This document shows positions 1 to 11,522 of a stretch of DNA of 64,000 nucleotides, one piece after another (position 1 is the stretch's first letter; every line of letters begins with the position of its first letter). This stretch comes from Vanilla planifolia (taxonomy: Eukaryota > Streptophyta > Magnoliopsida > Asparagales > Orchidaceae), in contig JAIUJO010000142.1 of the NCBI GenBank assembly GCA_023846275.1, positions 52,501 through 116,500 on the forward strand, in the 5' to 3' direction. Made by a program: the position numbers and the translations under genes. The notes under the pieces were generated by a model. The model was not told where the DNA came from. It did not search any database and saw only the letters and a list, made by a program, of their open reading frames with translations.

Positions 1-1074
1 CTCCTACTTATACTTCTTCTTCTTTTTCTTCTACTTCTTATTCTTCTTCTTCTTATTCTTCCTCCTTTCTACTTCTTCTTTTTCTTCTTATAGTTCAACA
101 TCTTCTTCTTCTCATCTGCTTCTTCTTCTTCTTCCACTTCTTCTTCTTCTTCTTCATTATCATCTTCTTCTACATCTACTACTTATTATTATTCTTATTA
201 TTTTTCTTCTTCTTTTTTTTTCTTGTTCTTGTTCTTCTTCTTCCTCTTCTTCTTCTCTTGTTTCTTTCTTCATTTTTACTTGTTCTTCTTGTTCTTCTTC
301 AATTTCTTCTTCCACTTGTTCCTCTATAACTTCTTCTTCCTCTTCTTCTTCTTCTTTTACTTCTCCTTCTCTTCTTCTTCTTCTTGTTGTTCTTCCTCTT
401 CTTCTTCTACCTCTTGTTCATCTTCTTCTTCATCTTCTTCTTCTTCTTCTTCTTCTTCTTCATCTTCTACCTCTTCTTCTTCTCCTTCTTCTTGTTCGTC
501 TTGTTCTTCCTCTTCATCTTCTTCTTCTTCTTCTTCTTTCTCTTTGTCTTCTTCTTTTTCTTCTTCTTCTACTTCTTCATCCTTTTCCACATCTTCTTCT
601 TCTTCTACTACTGCTACTTCTTTTTCTTCTACTTCTTCTTATTTTTCTTCTTGTTCTTCTTTCTCTTCTTCTTCTTGTCCTTCTTCTACTTCTTCTTCTA
701 CTTCTTCTTTTTCTGCTTGTTGTTTAACATCTTCTCCTTCTTCTCATTCTACTTCTTCTTCTTCTTCTTCATAATCATCATCTTTTTCTACTTTTACATC
801 TTCTTCTTCTTATTATTAATATTATTTTTCTTCTTCTTCTTTTTCTAGTTCTTCTACTTCTTCTTCCTCTTCTTCTTTTGCTTCTTTCTACTTTGTCTAC
901 TTGTTCCTCTTGTTCTTCTTCTTTCTCTTCTTCTTCTTCCCCTTCTTCTACTTCTACATCTTCCTCTTCTATTGCTTCTATTTGTTCTTCTTCATCTTCT
1001 TTTTCTGCTACTTCTACTTCTTCCTCTTCTTCTTCCTCTACTACTTCTTCTTCTCTTTCTCTTCTTCTTCTTCT

Positions 1075-1109
<35 letters not shown>

Positions 1110-1346
1110 TACCTCTTCTTCTTCTACTTCTTCTTCCTCTTCTTGTTCTTCTTCTTCTTCATCTTCGTCTTCTTCTTCCCCTTCATCTTCTTCCTCTTCT
1201 TCTTCTTCCTCTTCTTCATGTTCCTCTTCTTCTTCTTCTTCTACTTCTTCTTCTTCTTATTATTCTTCTTCTTCTTGTTCTTCTTTTTCTTCTTCTTCTT
1301 TTTCTTCTTCTTCTTTTTCTTCTTCTTTTTCTTCTTCTTCTTTTTC
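1..1346. repeat. Degenerate (TTC)n polypyrimidine tract
   Basis: The + strand is almost entirely C and T, made of TTC/CTT triplets with scattered TTA, TAC, GTT and CAT interruptions. It begins before the window edge, so its full length is unknown, and it ends sharply near 1346 where T/G-rich repeat begins. Purines on the + strand are sparse single A or G residues. Open frames rich in Ser, Phe or Leu (and Glu on the other strand) are what any translated TTC repeat gives, so none is called as a gene. Long polypurine/polypyrimidine mirror tracts of this kind are known to be able to form triplex (H-DNA); that is family knowledge, not something shown here. Confidence 0.95.
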
Positions 1347-1439
1347 ATGCGAGTGTGCGTGTGCATGTGTGTGTATTTGTGGATTTACATGTGTTTGTAC
1401 ATTTGTATGCCTATGTGTGTTCTTGTCCACACTTGTGTA

Positions 1440-4400
1440 GGTGTGCATGTGTGCATACAAGCATGTGTGCATGTGTATGTGTTTATATATGTGTGTGTAT
1501 GAACATGTATATGCATGTGCATATGCCTATATATGTATGCATGTTTGCATATATGAGTGTGAGTGCATGTGCATAAGTTTGTTTGTGTGTGTCCATATGT
1601 GTGTATGTGCATGTGACTATGTTCTTGTGCATGTGCATGTGCCTATGTTCTTGTGAATGTTTGTGTTCGTGTGTCAGCATGTGACATGCATCAATGTGTG
1701 TGTGTACTTGTGCAAGCATGCATGCGTGTCTGTATGTACAAGTGTGCATGCATTTGTGTGTAGTGCATGTGTGTTTTTGTGAGTGTGTGTATGTGTGTGT
1801 GTGTGCACTTATGTGTGTTTGTGTGTGTGTGTGTGTATGTGATTGCATGTGTATATGTTGTTTATATATTTGTGTGTGCACAAGTATTTTTATGTATGTG
1901 AATGTGTGCATATATGCATATGTGTAGACATGTGTTGGTGCATGTGAACATATGTTTGTGTGTACACATATTCTTGTGTATTTGTGTAAATGTGTGCATG
2001 TGCATCTATGAATGATTAGTGATGTGTGTGTATGTACATTTATGGATATGCATTAGTCTATGAGTGCGTTGTGTTTGTGCATAAGTGCATGTTTGTGTGC
2101 ATGTGTTTCCATATGAATGTGTGCACGTTCTTGTGTTTTTGAATGTGCATGTGCATGTTTTATGTCTATGAGGCTTTGTGTGTGTGTATGCATGCATCAT
2201 ATCCATGTATATGCATGTGTGCATGGATATGTGTACATAATAGTTATGTGCATGACTATGTGTGGGCACACTTTAGTTAGTACATATAGACATGTATCTG
2301 TGTGCATGTTTGAGCTTGTGTACATGGGTGAGCTTGTGTACATGTGTGTAGGTGTGTGTGTGTGTGTGTGCATGCTTAAACGTGCATGCATGTGTGTGTG
2401 ACTGTGTGTGTGTTTGCATGTGCATGTTTTTTTTGTGTGTGTACATGTGTTTGTGTGGGTGTGCATGTGTGTGTGTGTGCAGGCTTACGTGTATGTGTGT
2501 TTTTTGTGTTGATACTTGTGTTTGTGCATGCGCATACATTCACGCTTATGTGTGCATGCTTTTTGGGTTTTGGTGAGAGCATGAGTGTGCATGTGTGTTT
2601 GTATGTATCTATAGGTGCTTGTGCATGTGTGGGTGTGTACGTATTTGAGTGAGTGCATGTGAGCATATGTGTGTGTTTACCAGTTGTGTGAATGTTTACA
2701 TGCATATGTTCATGTACGTGTGGTTGTGTGTATGTGTGTATATGTGTGCATATGGACATGTGTATGTTTTTGTGTTTGCATGTGTAGGTGCATGCTTTAT
2801 GCATGTCTATATACATTCTCCTATGTGTGTGTGCTTGCTCATGTGATTGTGCATGGGTGCATGTGTATGTGTGTGTGCATATGTATATGTGGCTATTTAT
2901 AAGCATGCATGTACATGTGTCTATTTGTGTGTCTACATGTGTGGGTATGTGTGGTTGTGTGCATGTGCTTGTTTGTGTGTTAGGGCAAGTGTGTGTGTGT
3001 GTGTGTGTCTGTGCATGTGTGTGGAAGGTGTGTGTATTATTGTATGTCTATGTATGTGTGTTTGTGTGCACATACACACACTTTTATGTGGGTGTGTGAG
3101 GGCATATGTGTGGTTTTTTGCATTTAAGTGTGCATGTGTAGGTGTCTATATGTATATGTGTGTATGTGTATGTGCACATATGTGTGTATGTGGGTATGTG
3201 TATGTGCATGTGTGCATGGGTGTGTGTGTATATCTATGTGTTCATATATGTGTGTATATTTGAGTGTGTATGTGTGTGTGAGTGTAATGTGATTGCGTTT
3301 GTGTGCATGTCTATGCTTACCCATGCTTGTGTGGTTGTGCATGTGTGCATCTGTGTGTGTTTATACATGTGCGTGTGCAAGAATGTTTATGCACATGTGC
3401 ATTTGCCTATGTTTGTGTACATGCCTATATATGAGAGTGTGAGTGCATGTGCATGTGTGTGTTCATGGACATGTCCTTTAATGTGTGTGCATGTGCATGT
3501 GACTTTGTTCTTGTGCACATTCATGTGCTAGTGTGTTTGTGTGTGAGCATGCAAACATGTGTAAATGTGTGTGTGTGCTTGCTTGCATCTACATTTGTTT
3601 GTGCATTCATGCGTGTTAGTGTGTGTGGGTGCATGTGTGTATTTGAGAGTTTGTGCATGCATGTCTGTATGTGTCTGCATTTATGTAGGTGTGTGTGTGC
3701 ACCTATGTGTGTTCATATGTGTGCATGTGATTACATCTGTGTGTGTTCATGTGCATGTACATGTGTGCATATATGTTTGCATGTGTGCATATGTGCATGT
3801 GTATGGGTGTGTGTTGGTGCATATGCATGCATTTGTGTGATCACACATGCTTGTGTATTTGTGTGAGTGTGTGCAGGTGCATCTATTCGTTCTTGTGTAT
3901 GTGCATGCATATGTGTGTACATGTGTAGATGTGCGTTAGTCAATGTGTGTATGTATTTTTATGTATATGTGTGTGCACGTGTGTATGTGTTTCTAGAATA
4001 TAAATGTACATGTCCATGTGTTTTTTCATGTGCATATGCATGTTTTATGTCTGTGAGCCTATGTGTGTGTGTACGCCTAAGGCTATGCATATGCATGTGC
4101 TTGTGTATACATGCATGTTTGTGCATATGCATATACATGTGTGTGCATGGATGTCTGTGTCTATATGCATGCATGTTTGTGTGTGTGTGTGCATCTGTGT
4201 ATCTACGTGCTTATGCATATGTGTGTGAGTTGTGGTTTTGCATACATGTGTGTTTGTGTGAGTGTGAGTACATGTGTCCATGCATGTGTAAAAGTGGCTA
4301 TACATGTATATAAGTGTAGATGTGCCTAGGTGTGTCCACATGCTTTTGTATGTGTGTTTTGTGTGAGTGTGTACATGTGATTTTGTGTATGTGTGTGTGA

Positions 4401-7400
4401 GTGCATGCATGTGTGCATGTGTGTGGAGGGGTGGATGTGTGTGTTGGTGTGTGAGTGCATGTGAATACAAGTGTGTGTGTGTTGTCATCTATGTGGGCAT
4501 GTGGTGATTTGAGTGTTTGTGTGTGTTGTGCATGTGTTTGATTGCATGGTTGTAGATGTAGGTGTACATGCTCTCATGTTGGTATGTGGGTGGGTGTGTG
4601 CTCATGTGTGTGTGCTTATGCATGTGTATGTGAATGCGTGTTTATGTGCATGCATATGTGTCTATGTGTGTGCAAATCCATGTGTTTGTTGTTTTGTGTG
4701 CATTTGATTATGCAAGTGTATGTGCTTGTCCATATTTGCATGGGTGTTTGTGTGTTTGTGTGATTATATGCATATGTTTATGCATATGTGTTCATATGTA
4801 TGTCCATTTATATGTTTGTGTGGGTTTCTACATGTGTGAGTGTGTCTACATGTGCATGTGTGTTCTTCCACATGTATGTGCACATCTGTCTATGTCATTT
4901 TGCTTGTTTATGTGTTTGTATGTGTGCATGTACACATATGTGAATGTGTGTTTGTATGCATGTGTGCATATGTTTTTGTATGAGTGTATACACATGTGTG
5001 TTGTTGTGTATGTGTATGTGTGCACGTATGTATGTGTGTGTGCTTGTATGGCTGTGGGTGTGTGTGTGCATGCATATGGCTGTGCATGTATGGGCATGAG
5101 TATGTATGTGTGTGCATGCATTTATCTGTGCATTTTCCTATTGAAGTGTGTGTGTTTGCACATGTGTTTGTGTGTGTTTGGGCATAAGTGCATGTTTACG
5201 AGTAGGTGTGGTGTGTACATGCACATGCATGCATGTGTGTTCATGTGAGGGCATATATGTTCATATGTGTGTGCATGTGTATGTATATATGTGGGTGTTC
5301 ATGAGTCTGTGTGTGCACATATGTATATGTGCATGTGTGTGTATGTGAATGTGTGATTGCATGTACATGTGCATGTTTCTATGTCTGTGAGCCTTTGTGA
5401 TTACGTGTGTGTGCCTATAGGTGTGTATGCTAGTGCATTCGTGTGTGTGCATGTGTGCATGTATACTTATATGTGTGTGTACATGTGTTGTGTATGTGTG
5501 TGCATGTGTGTGCATCTATGTGTATTTGTGTAATATGCATGGGTGGCTAGAAGCTTGTGTCCAATCATGCATGTGCATGTGTGTGTGTATGCTTGTGCTT
5601 ATATGTATGTGTATGTATGTTTGCATGTACATGCGCATGTGTGTATGTGCCCTCACAGGTTTGTGTGTGTGTGTACCATGTGTGCTTATGTCTACATGTA
5701 TATTTGTGCATGGGTGTTGGGTGTGCATCTATGTGCATGCATGTGCATGTTTGTGTGTGCACAAGTGTGTATGCATTTGAATGTGTGTTTGTGTACGCAT
5801 GTGTGTGTACCTTTGTGTAAATGCATTTATGTGCAAGTGTTCGTGTGTGCAAAGGCATTCAAGTGTGTATTTGTGCATGTGATTGTGTGCATGTGAGAGT
5901 GTGTGCATGTGTGCATATGTGTGCCTGTGAGTGTCTATGCCAACATATGTGTGTCTGTGAGCATGCGTGTGCATGTTTGCTTGTGTGTGTGTGGGTGCAT
6001 AAGTGCATGTGTGCAAGCATGTGTGTGTGTTTATGAATGTGCATATATATGCATTTGCATTTACGTGGATGTATCTTTGTGTGCTTGTCAATGCATCTGT
6101 GTGTGTATGTGTACATACACAAATGTGTGCATGTATTTGTGGCTTTGTATGTTTGTGTGTGTGGATTCATGTTTGTGAATCTATGTGTGCATGCATGTGT
6201 GTGTATGTGTGTTAGCATGTGTGTGCATATATGTGCATGTGTGTGTGTGTGCGTGCAAGTGTGTAGAGGACTTTTATATGTGCATATGTTTGGTGTTTGC
6301 ATGCAAGTGTGCAGAGGACTTGCATGCGTGCATATGTGTGGTGTTTGCATGCAAGTGTGCAGAGGACTTGCATGTGTGCATATGTGTGGTGATTGTGTGC
6401 ACACACAAGTATGTGTGCGTGTGTATGTGTTGGTCGATGTGCACCTATGTAAACATGTGTGTTGTGTGCATGTGTGAGAGTGTGTGCATGTGTATGTGCA
6501 TGCATGTGTGTGTGCATGTGTCTTTGTGCATGCATGTACATGCATGTGTATGCATGCAAGAGTTGTGAGTGTTTAGATGAGCGCATGAGTACGTGTTCCA
6601 TGTCTTCCCATTTGCATATGTGTTTTTGTTTGTTTTATGAGTGCATGTGTGTGTGTATGGGCATGTATTTGTGCGTATGTGTGCACATGTCATTGTGTGT
6701 GTGTGGGTGCTTGTTTTTGTGTTTGTGTGTGTGTGCATGTTTGCGTGCATACATTTCTATGCTTATGCATGCTTGCTTGTGTATGTGTACATTAGCACAT
6801 GTGTGAATGTGTTCATGTTTGTTTGCATGTGTGTATGTTCGTGTGTTCTTGTGTTTGTCCATGAATGTGTGTGTGTGTTTCTAAAAGCATGTATATGTGG
6901 GTGTGTGTATGTTTGTGTGTTTGTTTATGCATGTATGGTTGTTGTTGTTTCATGTGTAGGCATGTGAGCATGTAATTGTATACATGGGTGAGTGTATGCA
7001 CTAATGTGTGTGTGTGTATGCATTTGTGGAAGTGTTTGTGCATGTGTGGGTGTGCATGTAAGCATTTGTGTGTGTGCATTTTTGTGTATGTGTGCATGTG
7101 TATGGTTTTGTGAGTGTATGCAAGTTTTTGTGTACTTAAAGGCATGTGTGTGTGTGCTTGTATGTTTGTGCTAGTGTGTGCGTGCTTGCATTCATGTGTG
7201 CATGTGTGTGTATGTGTGAGTTTGCATATGTTTGTACATATTTTTATGTCTGTGAGGCTTTGTGCGTGTGTGGGTTCTTGTGCCTGTGCATATGATTGTG
7301 CTTGTATGTGCATGTTTGTGCAATTTTACATGTGTATGTGCATGTGTGCATACTTGTATATGTGTGTGCATATGTGTATGTGTTTATGTGTGTGTGTATA
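1440..7400 (+). repeat. Higher-order repeat, period about 1.88 kb, inside the TG domain
   Basis: Rare words recur at a near-constant spacing. GAGTGTGAGTGCATGTGCAT is at about 1555 and, with the same register, at about 3435. GACTNTGTTCTTGTGCA is at 1615 and 3501. TATGTCTATGAGGC at 2161 recurs as TATGTCTGTGAGCC at 4046 and 5380 and as TATGTCTGTGAGGC at 7245. The offsets are about 1880, 1886, 1885 and 1865 bp, with one shorter step of 1334 bp between 4046 and 5380. Text around the anchors also resembles its counterpart (1440-1570 against 3330-3450). This suggests segmental duplication of a ~1.88-kb unit after the field had already become degenerate. Exact unit borders cannot be set by eye. Confidence 0.6.
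6253..6395 (+). repeat. Three tandem copies of a 48-bp unit
   Basis: The word AGAGGACTT occurs at 6265, 6313 and 6361, exactly 48 bp apart, each time after GCAAGTGTG and before a GTGCATATGTNTGGTG tail. Units 2 and 3 are nearly identical; unit 1 differs at several positions. This is a local tandem expansion inside the TG field, younger than the surrounding degenerate sequence. Confidence 0.9.
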
Positions 7401-8224
7401 CATGTGTGCATATTGGGGCAAGTAATTGCATGTGTGTGCATGTGTCTATGTATGCATATTGTCATTTGTTTCTTGTGTCTGTATGGGTGGGTGGCTGGCT
7501 GGCTGCGTTTGTGCAAGCATGTGTGTGTGTGTGTGCATTTATATGTGTGCACAAGAGCACTCTTGAGTATGTATGATTTTGTTAATGTCCATGCATGTGT
7601 GTGTGTATGTCATAAATAGATGTGCACACAAATGATGTGTGCATGTGTGCTATGAGTGTATTTGTCTACTTATACCATTGTTTTAAGGGTTTGCGTGTGC
7701 ATTCATGTGTGTGTAGATGCATATACGTGTGTATATGCATGTGTGTGTATGTGCATGTGCAAGCATTGAGTGTGTGTGTGTGTGAGGAGACTCTCACATT
7801 TGTGCATGTGTATGTGTTTGTGTGCATGCGCACATGTGCGTGCGCGTGTGTGTGTGCATGCGTATGCTTGTGAGCACACTTGTGTGTTTGTGAGCACATG
7901 TGTGAGTGTGTGCATGTGTGAGCATGCATGATTTGTGTTTTTGTGCATGCATATATGTATATGGGTGCATGTGAGTGTTTGTGGGTGTGCATGTGTTTGC
8001 AAGTGCATATGAGTATGTGTTCATGTTTTTTGTGTGGATGTTTCTATCAAATAGTTTTGTGTTTGTGTGTATGCGAATATGTATGTGTGTGCATGCATAT
8101 GAGTGTGTGGATGTGCATGTGTGTGTATATGTGTATGTGCATGTTTGTGCATATGTATTCATCTGTGTTTGCATGTGTGGTTGCTTATGCGTGTGTGTGT
8201 GCATGTGCATGTTTGTGTGCTTGT

Positions 8225-8403
8225 GCTTGTGTTCTTATGCTTGTTTGTGTGTCCATATGCAAGCACATCTATATGAATGTGTGTACATGCATGCATATGT
8301 GCATGCCTGTGCAAGTATTTTTGTGTTCACATGCATGCATGTTTATGTGTTTGTGTTTGTGTGGGTGCGAGTTGGAGTTTGTGTGTATGTGTATGTATAC
8401 ATG
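8225..8403 (+). repeat. Direct duplication, copy 1
   Basis: This stretch starts at GCTTGTGTTCTTATGC and ends near GTGTATGTGTATG. It is repeated at 8641-8818 with an offset of about 416 bp. Shared rare words include TTATGCTTGTTTGTGTGTCC, ACATCTATATGAATGT and GTGTTTGTGTGGGTG followed by a CTTGGAGT or GTTGGAGT block. A handful of substitutions separate the copies, so the event is recent compared with the decay of the field around it. Confidence 0.85.
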
Positions 8404-8640
8404 TGTGTGTGCGTGTATATTTTTTTGTGCATGTATATGTTTGCCTATGCATGAATGTGTGTGCATGGTTGTCTTAGTGCATGCTTGTGTGTGCACATTT
8501 GTGTGTACTTTTATGTGTGTATAAGTGCATGTGTGTGCATGTACATGTGTGTGTATTTGGGCAAGTGGGTGTGCATAGGTGGTTGCATATGTATTCATTT
8601 GTGTGTGTGTGCTAGTCTGTACGTGTATATGTGTGCATGT

Positions 8641-8818
8641 GCTTGTGTTTTTATGCTTGTTTGTGTGTCCATGTGCATGCACATCTATATGAATGTTTGT
8701 GCATGCATGCATATGTGCATGCCTGTGTTTGTATTTTTGTGTGTGCATGCATGAATGTTTATGTGTTTGTGTTTGTGTGGGTGTGACTTGGAGTGTGTGT
8801 GTATGTATATGTGTGCAT
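8641..8818 (+). repeat. Direct duplication, copy 2
   Basis: Second copy of the segment at 8225-8403. It ends about 8 bp before the strand-switched CA-rich segment that begins near 8826, so the two rearrangements may share a breakpoint. Confidence 0.85.
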
Positions 8819-8825
8819 GTTTTGT

Positions 8826-8949
8826 CCACACATGCACTTGCACAAAACAATACACACATAAAAGTACACACACATGCACACACACAAATGCACAGACACA
8901 GCCATGCACACGCATGCATGCACATGCAAACATAGACACACACACAATC
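8826..8949 (-). repeat. 124-bp inverted (CA-rich) segment inside the TG domain
   Basis: The + strand switches abruptly from T/G-rich to C/A-rich between CCACACATGCACTTG and CACACACAATC, then switches back. It is the only sizeable strand switch in the 14.4-kb field. Read on the minus strand it contains TGTGTGTACTTTTATGTGTG, which also occurs on the plus strand at about 8499-8518, and the words around it agree as well (GTGTGCATGG, AAGTGCATGTGTG). It is therefore best read as an inverted copy of about 8455-8540 and not as independent CA repeat growth. Confidence 0.85.
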
Positions 8950-11509
8950 TTTGTGTGTGCATGTCAGTGTGTATTTTTGTTTCTGTGTGTGTGCGCATGT
9001 GCAACTGTTTGTGTGTGTGTGCATTTTTGTGTGTGTGTTTATTTTTTTGTTGGCATGCATTAGCATGATTATTTATACATGCATGTTTATGTGTGTATGT
9101 GTGTATGTGTATGTGTATGTGTGCATATGCAAGTGTGCATGTATGGTTGTTGGTGTGTGTGCATTTGTGTGTATGTGTGCCTCTATGTGTGTATGCATGT
9201 GTGTGTCTATATATTTTGAGCAAGTGATTGTGCATGTGGAGTGCACATGCATGCATTTGTATTTGTGCTTATTTGTGTGTATGTTTGTGTATGCTTATGT
9301 GTGTGTCTACTATGCATGTGTATACATGTAAGTGTCTATATATAAGTGTGTATATGTGTGTGTGTGTGTGTTTGTTCTTGTGCATATAAGTGTGTGATTA
9401 CATGTGTTTGTGTGTGCTTCTTTGTTTGAGAAACTTTGTGTGTGTGTGTGTGCTTGAGCCTATGCATGTGCTTCTGCATGTTTTTGTTTGAGCATATGCA
9501 TGTGCATGTCTATGCATATGAGTGTGTGTGCATCTACATGCATATATGTGTATCTACATTTGTGTGCATGTTTGTATGTGTGTGTGTGTGTGTGCATGTT
9601 TGTTCATGTGCTTTCATGTGAGTGCATACGTATATGTCTGCACGCATGCACATTTGTTCTTGTTTGTGTGTCTAGGAAGGTGGGTGAGTGTGTGCACGTA
9701 AGCATGTGTGTGTGTGTGTGTATGTGTGTGTGCTTGTATGTCTATGCATGATTATGTTTGTGCATGTTCTTGTACATGTAAGTATGTTTTTGTGCACGTA
9801 CATGCATGTGTCTGTGTATGTTTATGTGTGTGTGCACACTTGGATGTGCGCTTTGAATGCATTTATCTACATTTATATATGCTTGTGAGTTTACATGTTT
9901 GCTTGTGTATATGTGTTCGTGTGTGTGTGTGTATGTCCATGTGTGCATACATATGTGTGCAAGTGTTCATGTGTGTGCATGTGTGGGTGTCTTCGTGTGC
10001 ATATGTGGGTGTGTGTGCATGTGTGTGTGCATGCATGTGCTAGTGTGTGCCTACAGAAGCTTGTGTGTGTTTGTGTGCATGTGCATGTTTTTGTTCCTAT
10101 GTATGGCTACATGCATGTGTTTGTATGTGTGTATGTGCATGTGTGTATGTCTGTCAAAGTGTATGTGTCTGTATGCTTTCTATGTGTGTGTGTATTCATG
10201 TGCTTATGTTTGTGCATATGTGCATAAGTATGCATGTGTGTGGGTGTGTGCATGCATTTGTACGTGTGTCTGTGGTTGTGTGTGTATGGATTCTTGTCTA
10301 TGTGTGTGTTTGCATGTATGCATATGGGTTCTTGTGTGTGTTCATGGGTGCACGCAAGGTGTGCATTTGTATATATGTGCATCGATGTATGTGTGCATGT
10401 GTGTGTGTGATTGTGCATGAATGTGTGTATGTCAACATTGGCAAGTGCATGTGTGTATGTGTATGCTTGCATGTATGTGTGTACATGTGTGTACATGAAT
10501 GTGTGTGCATGTGTGTGTGTATGCATGTTTGTGTGCATTGTGCTTGCATGTATGTGCATGTGTGGTTTTGCGTGTGCATGTGATTAGACTTGTGTGTCTT
10601 TGCTTGTTTGCATATGTTTTTATGCATGTGTTTGTGTTTGTGTGCATATGCAATTATATGTGTTTTCTTCTTTATGTGTTGTTGCATGTTTGTCAATGTG
10701 TGTTGCTGTGCATATGCATGTGTGAATGTATGTGTGTGTGTCTATATGAATGTATATGTGTGCCTATGTGTGTGCATCCAGGTGTGTGGGTTTGTGTTTT
10801 TGTGAATATTAATGCATGTGTGTTAGCATGTGTAGGTGTTTTGGTGCGTGCATGTGTGCATGAGTGTTTGTGTGTGCATGAGAGTGCTTGTGTATATGTG
10901 TGTGCATGTGCATGTTAGCACATGATTGTGTGGGGGCATGTGTGTATCGTGTGTGCATATGCAAGTATGTGATTGTCCATGTTTGTGTGCTTGTATGCAT
11001 ATACGTGTGTGTGTGTTTGTGTGCATACGTGTTTGTATATGTGTGTATGCTTGTTTTTGCTAGTGCGTGCCTATATGTGAGTGTGTGTGGTCACGTGTGT
11101 AGGTGCGTGTGTGGGGGCTAATATGCATAGGATTGCATTTTCTTGAGTGGACTATTATGTGAATGTTTGTGTATGCATGCACGTATGTGTGTTTGCATAA
11201 GTGTGCATGTATGTGTGCTTGTGTATGTGTGCGTGCATGCATGTCAATTGTGAGTTTGAATGAAAATGAGTGCGTGCATGTGTTTGTGTGTGAACATGTG
11301 TGCATGTGTGGGCATTTTTGTGCCTTTTTGAGTTTGTGTGCTCATGCATGTGTGACTCTAGCTAGGTGTGAGTTTGTATACACACGAGGGAATATGTGTA
11401 TTTGTGCTTGTGTTAGTGCATGTGTCTGTACATTTTTTTGTGTTTGTTTACATATGCATATGTAAGTGTGTGCATGCTAGCATGTGTGAATGTATGTGTG
11501 TGCGTGTGT

Positions 11510-11522
11510 GGGGGGGGGGGGG
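11510..11522 (+). repeat. Run of 13 G
   Basis: An uninterrupted G run, followed by TGGAGAGAAGGGGGTG, interrupts the TG field. Similar G-rich islands are at about 13649-13668 (GGGGAGGAGGGGGGGTGGGG) and 14486-14497. They are the only strongly G-clustered places in the field and could form G-quadruplexes, or may partly reflect sequencing error in homopolymers. Confidence 0.8.
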
